From: Euryodendron excelsum
Lineage: Eukaryota; Streptophyta; Magnoliopsida; Ericales; Pentaphylacaceae
Length of the DNA: 64,000 nt
Assembly (NCBI GenBank): GCA_033060915.1
Contig: CM065389.1
Span: 24,087,001 to 24,151,000 of the forward strand
Direction: 5' to 3'
Each line of letters opens with the position of its first letter. Position 1 is the stretch's first letter. A program made the position numbers and the translations under genes. Positions 10,770 to 23,225 of this stretch are shown piece after piece. Under the pieces are notes generated by a model. That model did no database searches. It was not told the origin of the DNA and saw nothing but the letters and a program-made list of their open reading frames with translations.

Positions 10770-11211
10770 AATGGCTAGGAGCCTTAAAGATCTTGGATGC
10801 AATTTTTGGTAAGAAGATAAAGGCAGGAAGATCATCTCCAATGGCTAGTTTGAAAATCAAAGGAGATTAAAAGCCTATATATATATACCAATAATTGAAG
10901 AAGAAGAATACACCAACCGAGCCAACAAAGTGAAATCATACTCTTGTGAAGCTATAGTATTCTTGAGCCATTGAGTGCTAAAGTCATATCATGTATATTC
11001 TAAACTTCATTGGTATATCCATTCTGTGAGAGAATTGATTGTAAAATAAGAGAGGTTTTTCTCTTGTATTGTCTTCATTGTAAGAATGGGGTTTGGGTGT
11101 GACTAGTACTTCAAAGAAAAACTAGTTGGAGTGCTAAAATCACTTGTTCAGGTTTGAGCTAGCACTTGGGTTAAAAAGCTAGTTTGGGAGTGTGCGATCA
11201 CTTATGAGGTG

Positions 11212-13714
11212 TGTAAGCACCTCATTTTTGTTTGCTCGGCAATCTCTGGTCCGATTGGGCTTACTTTTACACATCACACGCATATCCAGACTCTAACCAA
11301 CCTTCTAAACTTGAATTTAGCTCACCAGTCGCTTCCCGGGCCCTTAAGGCTCACTTGAAGCTAAATGACCATTTTGCCCCTAGGCAACCGAGTGCCCCAA
11401 GAATCACACCGGCTTTGGGTATCAAACTGGTAGCCACTCGAGAATGCTCCTTATAGTATTCCTGGCCTTCCTTTATCTTTCCAGATCATTTCGAATCAAT
11501 TCCGGCAAACCCGGTGCAAAATGACTGTTTCGCCCCTAGCGGGCCGATCGCCTTTTCCAACCACACCGGCTTTGGGTATCAAACCGATAACCTTTGGAAA
11601 CATTCTAAATAATGTTTCCAAACCTCGAGTCTCCTTCTAGGACATTCCGAGTCCGTCCCGGCAGCTTTCCAGCCCGGTTGATCGTTTTGCCCTTAATGGC
11701 CTGGTCAACCCTTCTAACAAATCTCATCATCATTTTTCAAGTGCTTTGTCCCTGAGACATTATTCTAAGGGTTCCTGTCCTTTTTCGGCTCTCCGGGTCA
11801 TTCCTGGCCCCTTTAATTCATCCCCGGACCTTCCAGAGTCATTCCTAGTAAAACCAGGCTAAAAATTACATGGTAGTCATAGTACAAGCGCCTAAATCTT
11901 CTAAAGATACGTTGCTTGCCGACTTTAAACATTTCTTAAATAGCTGGCTGGGGCCACTAGGAGTGGTGCCAAGCCAAAAAATGGCTTGGTGCCACTAGGA
12001 GTGGCGCCAATGTAATTTTTGGCCTGGCGCCACTGCAACAAGCGCCAGTGCATTCTTCTCTCTATAAATACAGAGCCTCTTCCAGCGTGAAAGAGGTCCG
12101 CAAAATCAGTCTGAAAACCCTAATATTCAATATATAGAGCTCGTAGCCTCCCTAAACCCTAGCTTCTCTGGGTTTTCCAAACTTTAGCCACCATACACAA
12201 ACCCTAGCCTTCTATACATTCATACACACTCCTATACACTTATACACTAGCCTCCAACCCTCCATTGAAGGCTTGGATTGCTGCAACTTTAAGTTTTGAA
12301 GATCAAAGACAAGCCCTTGAAGACTGAAGTGAAGCGAAGATCAAAGAAAAGCAAGGCACACAAAGCAAAGTGAAATAAACAAGACAGGGTAGGCTTTCTC
12401 TTTAAGTTTATGCACTTCTCCCTCTCTCTTCTCTCGCCTAACCCACTTGGGTTTTCTTTTATTTTAATCCCCCATCTTCTTCCCCCCCTTTCTTTGCATG
12501 CTTGAAACAAGGGAGTTCCCGGTCCATGTGTAGGATTAGGCTATTGGAAAGTCACTGTGTCGGGGGCTTTCTTTTAGTTTAACCGGAAACTACGTGGGTT
12601 CGACCTCTCTTGATTATGTGGTGAAGCCTTTAACCTTGTATGTTCACGACCCTCTTTGCATTGTGCATATCATGATCTTGCATTTTTCCAAAGTTCGCTT
12701 TTAAACTCGTTTTCAAAATTGCATCAAAATCTTCTTTTTCAAAACTTGTTTTTAAAATTACAATCCTAGGGTGATTCTAGCCTTTTCATGGCTAGGGTTG
12801 CTTTAGGAAAGTGTTACATTTAAAGTGATCAATATGGTCCATATTTTCAAAACATTGTTGTTTTCAAAACCACTATCTTAAAGTGGTTCTAACCTTCTTA
12901 TGGTTAGAATCACTTTAGAAAAGTGAGGTATTTTCTATATACTTTCTAAAAATTCTCTTTTGAAATCCCTCCTTCTAAAAACCTTTCTTTCAACATACTT
13001 TCTAAAAACGCTCTCCAATCTATTTTCAAACTTCCAATTCCAAATTTCTATTTCCAAATCTCTATTTTCAATTTCCAAAACCTTCTTTCCAAATTCAAAC
13101 TTCTATCTCTTCCGTTTTAAATCAAATCAATTTCTTTCCAAATCTATTTTTCAATTCTCTTTTCTTGCATTTGCATATCATGCATCATGTCAAATTTCTT
13201 TTTAAACATTTTTTTTTTCAAAGTGGATAGGATTGAACATTGGTTAGTTGAAGACTCTCATAGGTGAATCTAGGGTAAATAGACATGTAGGTACTGCAAG
13301 GGCGGGGTAGGGTGATGGCTTAGTGTGTCTTCCCTACACGTAACCAACCTCCGAACTTATATCACTGTTTTCGAAAGACCAAACGGAGTTATATTTCTAA
13401 AAAAGGGCTTAATATTTTCTAAAGGTTGCTAAATAACTTGTTTAACCCTCTCTTGAGGAGATATTTTCAAAATCATTTTTTAAAAAACCCTAAGTGTGAT
13501 CCTCGGATTATGCTTAGTTTTTAGGTGAACTAACTCACCTTAATCAAGTTAGGTGACGACTCCAAACTTTTTTCAAAAGCCCTTAATTCAAACCAATTTT
13601 CAATTCAAACCTAGTCGCACTTATTCTTCTAGGAGGGTGAGTTCTAACGAGAGAGTACAATGTTTTTCCCGCTTGTGTATGTATTCCTCGAGTGCAAAAA
13701 ATCTGGGCGCGACA
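11212..13714 (+). mobile_element. Solo LTR A, Tat/Ogre-like gypsy superfamily
   Basis: Begins TGTAAGCACC and ends GGGCGCGACA. It is flanked by perfect 5-bp duplications AGGTG (11207-11211 and 13715-13719), so it is a complete solo LTR of 2503 bp left by LTR-LTR recombination. It shares its start, the ATGACC-TTTTGCCCCTA blocks, TATA region and end with LTRs B to E. It is much shorter than those (4.4-5.3 kb), through absence of the central expanded region. Host is the copia LTR. Confidence 0.9.
12063..12070 (+). promoter_or_regulatory. TATA box of LTR A
   Basis: TATAAATA in the context CTCTATAAATACAGAG. It lies just downstream of an imperfect palindrome built on TGGCGCCACT-AGGAGTGGCGCC (11950-12040). 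The same arrangement recurs in LTRs B, C and E, so this is the likely core of the LTR promoter. Confidence 0.7.
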
Positions 13715-14346
13715 AGGTGGACTAGCGCTGACAATGTTAGTGGCTATATTATGGATTTGGATATAGTGAAGACAAAATCTCAAGGAGGGAGCCTTGGGGA
13801 GTGGACGTAGGCCAAGGGAGCGCCGAACCACAATAAATCTTGTGTCTTCCTTTATTGCTTGTTTTGATCTTTTATGTTTGCCATACTTTATCCTATTGAT
13901 TGATAACTTTAGCATTGCTTGGTGAAATCATTGCATATATCTTTAACATTGCTTGGTAAAATTATTACATAAAAGTAACAAGTGCAAATTCATTCACTGT
14001 TAGGTTTTTGAGCTTGCTCATTCTTACTTTGAGAATTCTCCTTTTTGGTTCTGAAGTGAACTTAACTCTCTGTTTAATTGAGCATTCTCATACTGAACAT
14101 TGAGCATTCTCATTTAACTATTTAAACCACATTTGCTCTCTGGATAATTGAGCATTCTCATATCTGGTTTTGACCATTCTTTTATCTGCTTAATTAGGTT
14201 TTTAACTCGTTGTCAAATTAAGCTTTCTCATTCTAGTTTAGAGCTTGCTCATAACTATTGTACATATATTACTATTTTAAAAAGTTATTTTAAATTTTTT
14301 AAAATTTAATTTAGCCCCCCTCTCTTGGGTTGCTTTCTGGACAACA
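13715..14346 (+). repeat. Remainder of copia element 1 LTR
   Basis: After the target duplication the interrupted copia LTR resumes. It holds repeated TTGAGCATTCTCAT and TTGAGCTTGCTCAT motifs (14010-14260), a local degenerate tandem repeat, and ends GGACAACA. The frame 13553-13810 spans the solo LTR end and is not a gene. Confidence 0.6.
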
Positions 14347-14360
14347 ATTAGTATCAAAAC
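14347..14360 (+). promoter_or_regulatory. Primer-binding site of copia element 1 (tRNA-Met type, decayed)
   Basis: ATTAGTATCAAAAC follows the LTR end. The intact form in copia elements is TTGGTATCAGAGC, complementary to initiator tRNA-Met; the match is degenerate but in the correct place. Confidence 0.65.
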
Positions 14361-14402
14361 TTGCACTCTTGTATTTGACTTAATCGTCTAAGAGAAAGAT
14401 CA

Positions 14403-16063
14403 TGGCAACTGCTATTAGCACTTCCCTTGCTGAAGGTCAATCGACAAATAGGCCACCTTTGTTTAATGGAACCAATTACAATGATTGGAAAGCTAGGATG
14501 AAAATCTACATCTAATCTGTTGATTATGAACTATGGAAAATAATTTTTAGTGGTCCTACCGCGCCTACCAATTGTAGAAGGTAAAACTATTTCTAAGATA
14601 GAAAGTGAATGGAACGAAGTTGATACAAGAAGTGTTCAATTAAATGCTAAATATATAAATCTTCTTTATTATACTCTTGATGCAAATGAATTTAATCGTG
14701 TATCTACATGTGAGTTGGCTCAAGAAATATGGAATAGATTAGAAGTTACACATAAAGGTACAAATCCAGTTAAAGAGTCAAAAATTAGTTTGCTTGTGTA
14801 CAAATATAAGTTGTTTCAAATGAATTTTGATGAAACTATTTTTGACTTGTTTACAAGATTCATTGATATTATAAATGCTTTAAAATCTCTTAAAAAATCC
14901 TATTCTAATGTTGAGATGGTGAGAAAAATTCTCAGGTCTTTACCATGAAATTGGGAAGCTAAGGTTACCTCCATCTAAGAAGCCATTGATCTTACTATTC
15001 TAAGTCTTGATGAGCTTTTATAGTCATTGATGACTTACGAACTCATAAGAAAAGGTGATGAGGATGAAAACGGAAAGAAAAAAGGAATAGCTCTCAAATC
15101 ATCCACTTGCTTAAACGATGAAGATGGTGGATCATGTGATGATGAGGAAATAGTTTTAATCACCCAAAAGTTCAAAAGCTACTTTAAAAAGAAAAAGTTT
15201 GGAGGAAAGTTCTCAAGAAGAGAACCCACAAAAGGAGAAAATTTCTCCAAAGATGCTATTGTGAAAATTTCTCCAAAGATACTATTATGTGTTATGAATG
15301 CAAAAATTTGGTCACATAAAGGCTGAGTGCCTTATGCTTAAGAAATCCAACAAGAACTCCAAATGTAGAAGCATGATGGCTACATGGGGAGAAAATGATA
15401 ATAGTGATTCCGAAAAAGAGGAACCTAGCGACACTGAACTGGCAAATCTCTACTTAATGGCTCATGAAACTGATGAGGTACAAAACAATACTGAAATTGA
15501 TAAGCATGTTTCTTTTGATGATTTTCAAAATGTTTTTGAGGAATTACTTCATGAGTTTGAAAAACTAATAGTGAAAAATAAAATCCTAAAAAAGAATGTT
15601 ACTTCTCTTTCTCATGAAAAGGAAACCCTTCAAAATGAAAATAAAGTTTTGAAAGAGAAATTTGAGAAACTTTCAAAAGAAAGTATTTCAAATGATTTGA
15701 AGCTTGAAAATAAGTCTTTGAAAAAGGAGCTTGAAACTGTGAATAAGTCTATGACTACTCTTGTTAAAAGGAAAGAGAATTTAGATACTTTACTTGGTTA
15801 ACAAAAATGTGCTTTTGATAAATCTGGAATAGGTTTTAAACAACAAAAGTCTTATAAAGATTTCTTTGTTAAAACCACATCTTACAATGCTCCAAATGTT
15901 ACATGCTATCATTGTGGTAGAAAACGACATATATCTCACTCTTGCGCTAGGAACTATTATGTTGGTGTTAAAAAGGTTTCGGTTCCTAAGAATTCTATGA
16001 AATCTCATGTGCATAAAGCTAACCTCTATGGACCCAACAAGATTTGGGTATCAAACATCAATA
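14403..16063 (+). pseudogene. Copia gag polyprotein (UBN2-type), broken
   Basis: The frame opens with ATGGCAACTGCTATTAGC and gives FNGTNYNDWKARMKIYI, the usual start of copia gag, then an in-frame stop. Fragments 14550-14948 (NEFNRVSTCELAQEIWNRL, UBN2 region), 15027-15326 and 15298-15801 follow, separated by stops and frameshifts. A first zinc knuckle near 15290 (CYECKN then GHIKAEC in another frame) is split by an indel; a coiled coil (15520-15790) and a second knuckle (CYHCGRKRHISHSC, 15904) follow. It ends at GPNKIWV where the CACTA-type terminus begins. Close relative of element 3 gag (43107-44177). Confidence 0.9.
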
Positions 16064-16320
16064 CACTACAAGAAAATGGGACTTTTGCTACGGATTCTAT
16101 TTGTGACGGCCCCTTTGCTGTCATAATATTGTTTTTTGCGACAACATCAAAAAACCAATGGCGACGACATATTTGCATCGGTAATGAATCTCGTTGCTGA
16201 AGCCTATGAAAATGATGTCATTTTTTTATGACGGAGTATTGGCGATGGCTCATATGCCATCGCATACGATGAACTTAATGCCACGGTAAGAACCCCGTCG
16301 CCAAAGCCTATTAGTGAAAT
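16064..16320 (+). mobile_element. CACTA-type transposon left terminus inserted in copia gag
   Basis: Starts CACTACAAGAAAATGGGACT exactly where copia similarity stops. Following sequence is crowded with GCGACGACAT, GACGGAG, GATGGCATATG-like and CCGTCGCC motifs in both orientations, the subterminal repeats of CACTA elements. The right end is not found; the sequence downstream (to 18404) may be its interior, later cut by LTR B. Confidence 0.65.
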
Positions 16321-18404
16321 GACATCATTTAGATGGTAAAAATTAATTTCTCCCCTTTTCCTTTTCTTCCTTCCCTCCCAAGCCCTAACGCTTTGTATTG
16401 ATCAATCCCAAAAAACCCCTCTCTCTGGCTTAAAATTTCAGCTCTGTCTTTCTCAGCCTCCACTCTTCCTCATTGAATCTTTCAAATCTGTCCTTCACAA
16501 CTGCCTCTTGCCATTGGTCTGACCCATTTTCGGCACCCAGGTATGCCTCTCTCTCTCTCTCTCTCTTACTGTCACTCTCCTTTTTCAGGTGCCACCATAG
16601 CCACCACCAAATTCCATTCGCTAATTGGAATTCCATTACGGACTAAGTTGGTATTTTAATTAAACTTCTTCTGTCATTGTAGAGAGCTAGAGTTGTTGAT
16701 GATTTTAGTTGTTGTGGACTTTGATAGCTTCGATTATATTGCTTCTTGTACAATCCATGCTACCCATTTGTGTATCTTGAATTCGCATGAAATTTTGGGT
16801 TAATATTTGAGCATTCATGCTCATTTCATAGTTATCAAGCCCTTAAACTCCCTATGTCAATCCCTTTTTTGACGTGATCATTTATTGGTAGTCTAGGGCA
16901 TGTGCTTGATCTACAATGATATTTTGTGGTTTTTTGTGACTTAATGTATGTAGGCTCTATTTTTACTTATATGGAGGCTCTTTACTGTTCTCCCCCCCGG
17001 CGCCCCTCCCCCCTCTCTCTGTATGTACATTTTTTGGCTTAAAAAATTTTCTTACATTTTCATTCCATCCATGTCTATTGTTTCTTCTCATGGCTTCTTC
17101 ACATTGCCTGAGTGGATGTAATATTTATGAAATCTTTCATTTCAGATGTCCTTGCCATTTGCCTCAATTGGGTTCACTAGGTGATGACTGGCGTGGTTGA
17201 TTTTGTGTTGATAGCATAGAGATTTTAGCTATTATTTTGATTATAAGCCCTTGTCTGGTTTGTACTAATTTCCAATCTCTTTTAACTGAAGCTACCTTCT
17301 ATATTTATTACTAATCTCTCCTACTATTTTCATTCCAGAGTTCTTTGAATATTAGACTCATTGAAATTACACTTTTCACCTTCTATGTTTTACCTAAATT
17401 TAAAATTTTAGGGTGTCTTATTTTAGAAAATAGTAATTGTATATAAGTTGCTTATGCAAAACATTCAAATCCATGTTTATATACTTCTCTAATTAATTTT
17501 AGTTTGATTTTGAATCCTTCAACAAGTACATACAATAGCTATAGTAGTTAAGAAAAAATAGCACATGGTCGAAATTACGCCCAACTTAACAACTACCATT
17601 TGCTAGGTAAATTTCATATGCCAACTTGTAAAAAATTTGGTTATTTGATTTCCAAGCTAAATGGGCAAAAACGCTAGGGTTTGTGATTATTTTTGGGGCT
17701 TTCATGGGCAGCCTGTCTGCCATTGGTGGTAATACTGATGTGGACATTTTATTGGCTTGTATTGGGTTGGTTTTGGTGAGTAAAAGGAAGACAAAGAGTT
17801 AGACAGTGAGGGAGTTAATTTTGGGTTTTTACAGTGCGACATGTATTTAAGTTTTTTTATTAGATATAACAAGAGTGAATTTTCTTGGTACTAAATATTC
17901 ATTGAGATTATTCTAAAAGTTCATCTTTTGTGTCTCTATTGTACATAATTATATCATTGCATGCATGCATACATATGTGCATGTTTATGATATTGTATTA
18001 TTGCATACTTTATATTATGGTCAACTCAAGAATATATGAGTTAATTAAAATATAAACATATCACCTTAGACCCATTCAAGAATCCTCATTGAAGCTAGTG
18101 TATTTAGCTTTGGTGAGATGATCCTTGAATTGTCCAGTTTCAGACAGTTTGAGAATGCATAAATCTATATGGTAGTCAGTGGCTGACTACTTTAAATTAT
18201 TCTTATTTGATAGAGATTGTGTGGCAAAATTTGTTATTCTCTGGATACATATGGGATGTAGTATATAGCAATATACATCGTTTATGGTGTGTACTTAGGA
18301 AAACTGCAGGGAGATACTATCATATTTTCCTTAAAGACGGACGAAGCGGTTTGAGCTGTCAAGGGAATATGTGGATGGAATTGACCAATTTCTTATGTTT
18401 GCGT
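16321..18404. other. Possible CACTA interior, no identified gene
   Basis: Resembles a plant gene leader in places: pyrimidine-rich TTTCTTCCTTCCCTCCC and (CT)n near 16550, then AT-rich intron-like DNA. Around 18090-18200 one plus frame reads SFGEMILEL, faintly like a kinase VYSFGVxLLEL motif, but no other kinase motif supports it. The frame beginning 18207 runs into LTR B and is not a gene. Confidence 0.3.
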
Positions 18405-19914
18405 TGTAAACACCCTATTTTTGCCTGCTCGACAATCTCTGACCTGACCAGACTAACATTCAAATCGGCGCAGACACATTCAAACCCAAACCAGCTTTCC
18501 AGACTTAATCTAGGCAATCAACCGCTTTACGGGCCTGCTAGGCCCAATAAAGACAAAATGACCAAAATTCCCTTGGGGCATTGCTTGGTCCAATTCCAGT
18601 TCGCACGTCTTCTTAAAGACGATAAGTCCATATTTCAACCTCAAATCTAGTTCCAATTCCAGTCCAAACAAGTCAAATTCAATTTGGCACGTCTTTTGAG
18701 AAAGTTGATCCTTGAGATGGTAAGTCCATCCAGTATGACATATTTACACAGAAAGCATAAAATCTCTGAGAACAATAAGTCCCTTCGCACTTGTCGACTG
18801 GGATGAAACCCAAGTCCCTGAGATGGTAGATCAGTTCACTATTGGCACCTGCTAGCCTGCCAACGTAGAATTTCCACTATTCAACATGTCTTTCGAAAAA
18901 GTTGATCCTTCAGGCTATAAGTCCATCCAACAGCTTTCCAAGATCAGGCACTCTTCAGAATGAATGCACACTGTCAGAGTGACAAAAAAACTCACAAACA
19001 TTGCAATCGATAGAAGGACAGAAACACTCACAAGCAAGTCGACATCGGGAATGCCAACAAATCCCCTATGTCACGGGACTGAACGTATCTTTTGGCCGTG
19101 ACACGTTTACTAGAGGACGGGATATCTTTGGAAATCAACTTGTCACATACCGTCAAAGTGACGGAAACACCCAAAACTCAAGTCAACACTAGTACCTACT
19201 AGCCCATTTAGGTGAAAAATGACCAAATTGCCACTTGGGCCCACGAGGCACGCTTCTCAGAAAAGTACCTAAGACCTTTGAGGGGTAAGTCCATCCTTTC
19301 AAGATTGTCCCAAAGATAATCTAGCACGTTTAGTGCCTTCTAGTCGTTTTTGGATCGATTTCGAGAACATTCAATTAAAATGACTATTTTGCCCCTAGTC
19401 ATCCAATTGCCTCCAAAAACTACACCGGCTCTGGGTATCAAACCGGTAATCTTTCAAGGATACTTCTAATAGTATTTCAAACCTTCCAGTACCTTTTTGG
19501 ACCATTCTGGGTCCATTTGGGTAAACCTGATGCAAAATGACCTTTTTGTCCCTAGTGGGCCGGTTGCTTTTTCCAGCTACACCGGCTTTGAGTTTCAAAC
19601 CGAAAATCCCTAAGAATATTCTCACTAGTGTTTTCAACCTTCAAGTCTTCTCACAGATCATTTCAGGCTAATCCTAGTGTTTTCCCGGTTCAAATGACCG
19701 TTTTGCCACTAATGGGTCAGTCACCCTTTTTAACTACTCCGACTCTGGTTATCAAGCCTTTTACCTCTAGGACACTCTTTTAGAGGTTTTTCGTCCATTT
19801 CCGACCAAGTTTGGTTACTCGGGACCCTCCAGATCATTCTCAGACTTTTTAGAGTCACTCCTACTAAAGTCAGGCCAAAAATTGCATAGTAGTCACTAGG
19901 ACAAGCGCTCAAAT

Positions 19915-20044
19915 CTTCTGCCTTGCGTCACAAGGGTCAAATATCTATTTCCTGTCACCTGGAAAACTTTCTAAAGTGGCTTCTGCCTTGCGTCACAAGG
20001 GTCAAATATCTATTTCTTGTCACCTTGAAAACTTTCTAAAGTGG
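19915..20044 (+). repeat. 65-bp tandem duplication in LTR B
   Basis: CTTCTGCCTTGCGTCACAAG starts two adjacent units (19915 and 19980) that differ at only about two positions, a recent duplication just upstream of the TATA region. Confidence 0.9.
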
Positions 20045-20124
20045 CTGGGGCCACTAGGAGTGGCACCAAGCCAAAAAATAGCCTGGGGCCACTACAACAG
20101 GCGCTAGTCATTATTTCAGTGGCC

Positions 20125-20132
20125 TATAAATA
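20125..20132 (+). promoter_or_regulatory. TATA box of LTR B
   Basis: TATAAATA in GGCCTATAAATACAGCCC, downstream of the CCACTAGGAGTGGCACC palindromic motif, as in LTR A. Confidence 0.7.
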
Positions 20133-22790
20133 CAGCCCACCCTCCTGCGTATTCTGGGTATGTAAAATCACTTTAGACACTTTGCCTCTCTAAAAACAGA
20201 GCTCGATTTCCCTCAAAACCTTAATTCTCTCAAGCCTCCTCAAACCTTAGCCTCCATACAATCTATACACTCAAATCCTTGCCTTCAAGCATCCATTAAA
20301 GATCAAGTGCTACACATTCAAGGCTCTCAAAGTCCAAGCAAAGTCCACCATCAAAGCATCAAAGCAAAGAGAAGACAAGGTAGGGTTTCTATTTAAATTA
20401 TGTAATCCCCCTCTCTCTCTTTTCTTTCCTAACCTAATTGGGTTTTTTTCTATTTTAATCCCCATCTTTTACCTCATCTTCTTGCATGCTTGAAACAAGA
20501 AACCTCCCGGTTCATGTTTAGGAAGGCCTTGAAGAGAATCACCGTGTTGGGGATTTTTTGTGAGTTCCACCTAAGACGGTGTGGATTTGGCCCCCTTGGT
20601 TATGTGGTGAAGCCTAACCTTATATGTTCATATCCCTATTGCATTGTTGCTATCATAATCTTGCATTCAAAGGCGTTTTCAAGCTTACATTAAAAGTTGC
20701 TTTCAAAACTTGCATTCAAAATCCTTTCCTTCAAAGTTGTTTTCAAAACTATAACCCTAAGATGATTCTAACCATTCCATGATTAGGGTTGTTTTAGGAA
20801 GGTATTATATTCAATATAACCATCAAGGTCTATATTTGAGTTCAAGTCTTACATTGTTTTTGAAGAAATCACAACTCTATGATGATTCTAGCCATTCCAT
20901 GGTTAGGGTTATTTTTGGAAAGTTTTACATTCAAAGAGACCATCAAAGTCCAAATTTTGGGTTTCAAACCCTAGTTGTTTCAAAATCACAACCCTAGAAT
21001 GGTTATAGTATTCTCATAATTAGAATCGTTTTAGGAAAATGAGATATTAAAGAGACTCTCAAAAGTCTATATTCATACATTTCTAAAATTGCTTTGCAAA
21101 TTCACTTTCTAAAATTCTTTTCAAAGATTTACTTTTTAAAAACTCTTTGTCTTGGAGTTCAAGCCAAAACCCTAGAGCCCATCTTTAGGAAATCCTAGTT
21201 TCTTCACATAAAATCATAGTTTTCTATCTACATTAAATCATAGGTTTCCAAAACCATTTTTCTACATGAAATCATGGATTTCCTAATTCAAAAGTCACAT
21301 AAAATGATAGATTTTCAAAACTAAAGCTTTCAAATTTCAAGTAAAATAAAATTTTTTCTAATTCCAATCTTTTATAATTTCAAAACTTTCATTTTCCAAA
21401 ACTTTCCAAAAACAAAACTTGCCTTTTTCAATTGAAATCCAATATTTCTAATTCAAAATGCATTGCATAAATCCTAGATTCTAGGATTGCTTAAATCCCA
21501 AGTTTCCTCAAACTTAGGTCAAACCTTTTTCAAACTCAACTTTCTAAATTTAATGTTTCTGAATTTGAACATTTCTTAATTCAAAGCTTTCTAAATCAAC
21601 TTTCTCCTAAAATGGCAACTTTCAAAAATCACATCTTTCTAAAATCAAATTAAATCTTTTCAAAATCAAATCTTTCCTAAAGTGTAACTTTTTTAATTCA
21701 AAACTTTTCTAATTTGAAACTTTCTTAAAATCAAACTTTTCAAAATCAAACCTTTTTATTTCAATTGCATGTTTAAACCCTAGGTTACTCACACTCTAGG
21801 AGGCAAGAACCCAAGTTCAATCCTTAACCCTAAGTTTGGAAATTTCAACTCTTTTCTAAACCAAGATGATTTTGAAACTCCAATTCAAGTCAAGATGATT
21901 TTAAAGTTCAATTCAATATTTTCAAAATAAGTCTAAGTTTTACTTCAAAGTTTGATTTCAAATCAAATTTAATTTCAAATCAAAGTTTAATTTTCAATCT
22001 ACAAAGCAAGTTCAAATGAAACCCTTTTCAAGAAAAGTTTTTCAATGGCTTCAAAGTGTCTTTTCAAATCAAAATAAGACCCTAAAGTATCTATTTTCAA
22101 TCGGACCCCGAGTTCGAACTACGACTGACCTGATTTCCAACAAAGGGATACGTAGGCAACCTTAATGAGTGTGGTCACAACCTTTTTCAAAATTCTAATT
22201 TCCTTTTTCAAAATCTTTATTTTCAAATTCTTTTCATGCAGTTGCATATCATGCATTATATGATCCCTAAAGTGATGACACAAGCATCTTTCCAAAATTC
22301 TTTTCAAAGTGGGTGTAATTGGACATTGGATAATCGAAGATTCTAAATGAGTGAACTTAGGGTGAAAAGACATGTAAGTACTATAAGGGCGGGATAGGGT
22401 GATAACCTAGTGCATCTTCCCTATATGTATCCAACCTCCAAACCTAGAATTATTGTTTTCAAAAGACCCAAAATGGAGTTATTTTCAAAAAGGGCTTAAA
22501 TATTTCCAAAGGTTGCCAAACAACCTGTTTTCTCCAAAAACCCTTTCTTAAGGAAGTTTTTCCAAAACATTTTTAAAAACCCTAAGTTTAATCTTTGGAT
22601 TGCATTTAGTTTTAGGTGACTTAACAAAGTTAGGTGGCGACTCCAAACTTTTTTTCAAAAGCTCTTATTCAAATCAATATTCAATTCAAACCTAATTGCG
22701 CTCATCCTTCTAGAAGGGTGAGTTCTAACGAAAGAGTACCGTATGTTTCCCACATATCATCTTGATGGTGCAAAAAATTGAGGCGCAACA

Positions 22791-22812
22791 GCTGGAGACT
22801 CCACTGTGGTCG
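22791..22812 (+). promoter_or_regulatory. Primer-binding-site remnant after LTR B
   Basis: The LTR end is followed by GCTGGAGACTCCACTGTGG. Plant Tat/Ogre elements carry a TGGCGACTCC-type site complementary to tRNA-Arg here; this copy has mismatches. It is the main sequence support for assigning the long LTRs to that lineage. Confidence 0.5.
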
Positions 22813-23225
22813 CTTAGAGAGTTAGGCCATTATTATGTTTCTTCATCCTTCACTCATCTAGAATCTTCGTTTAATTTGTCCAATTCTACCCAGTTCAAAT
22901 TTTTCAAAATTATTTTCAAAAACATGGCATCACTTGCATTTAATTCATATTCAATCATTCTATCTTACATTAAGTTTGTCATCAAGGTACTGATTTTTTA
23001 CATTTTATTTTGTAGGTAGACCATGTTCCCATTTATTTTTATTGTCTATATAAACTGCCATGAATGATAGGATGGAATGGATAAGATGGATGGGAGTTAT
23101 TGGGTCATTTTCTCCGATTTTTAAAATTTCACACACACACTGCATGTGCACTCGCATTTGCATGTTTGCATTCTCTACCTGGTTACATCACTTCTAGTAA
23201 GAAAGGGAAACAAAATATTGGTTAT
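22813..23225. other. Remnant of gypsy leader, no gene
   Basis: Short stretch between the LTR B primer site and the decayed copia pol on the other strand. It contains a small (CA)n and repeated GGATGGAATGGATAAGATGG-like sequence near 23065. No coding motif. Confidence 0.4.

Larger units (their letters stand above)
9977..14346 (+). repeat. 5' LTR of copia element 1 (interrupted by a solo LTR)
   Basis: Starts TGTTAACCCC at the breakpoint of the dispersed repeat and ends GGACAACA, directly before the primer site at 14347. Removing the solo LTR and one target duplication (11212-13719) leaves about 1.86 kb, close to the 2.11 kb LTR of copia element 3 that ends in CAACA before the same primer site. 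Includes a (CT)n run at 10734. No 3' LTR partner is in the window, so the start is inferred from the breakpoint and the TG. Confidence 0.65.
18405..22790 (+). mobile_element. LTR B, Tat/Ogre-like gypsy superfamily, 5' LTR
   Basis: Begins TGTAAACACCC and ends GAGGCGCAACA. Shares with LTR A the blocks around AAAATGACC-TTTTTGTCCCTAG, the TATA region and the ends. It is 4386 bp. The 5-mers flanking it (TGCGT and GCTGG) do not match, and a primer-site-like sequence follows, so it is a 5' LTR attached to an internal remnant rather than a solo LTR. The region 20640-22100 is a long simple mixture of TTTCAAAA-type motifs. Confidence 0.8.

Noticed and set aside
13553..13915. Overlapping frames of 85 and 110 residues
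   Set aside because: They span the solo LTR A end and its flank. Similar frames occur at each LTR end (24063-23875, 51300-51010) and come from the shared LTR end sequence.
18070..18200. Kinase-like SFGEMILEL motif
   Set aside because: Single short match, stops nearby, and no catalytic or activation-loop motif in order.
18207..18650. 147-residue frame
   Set aside because: Crosses the boundary of LTR B at 18405, so it is a chance frame over a junction.
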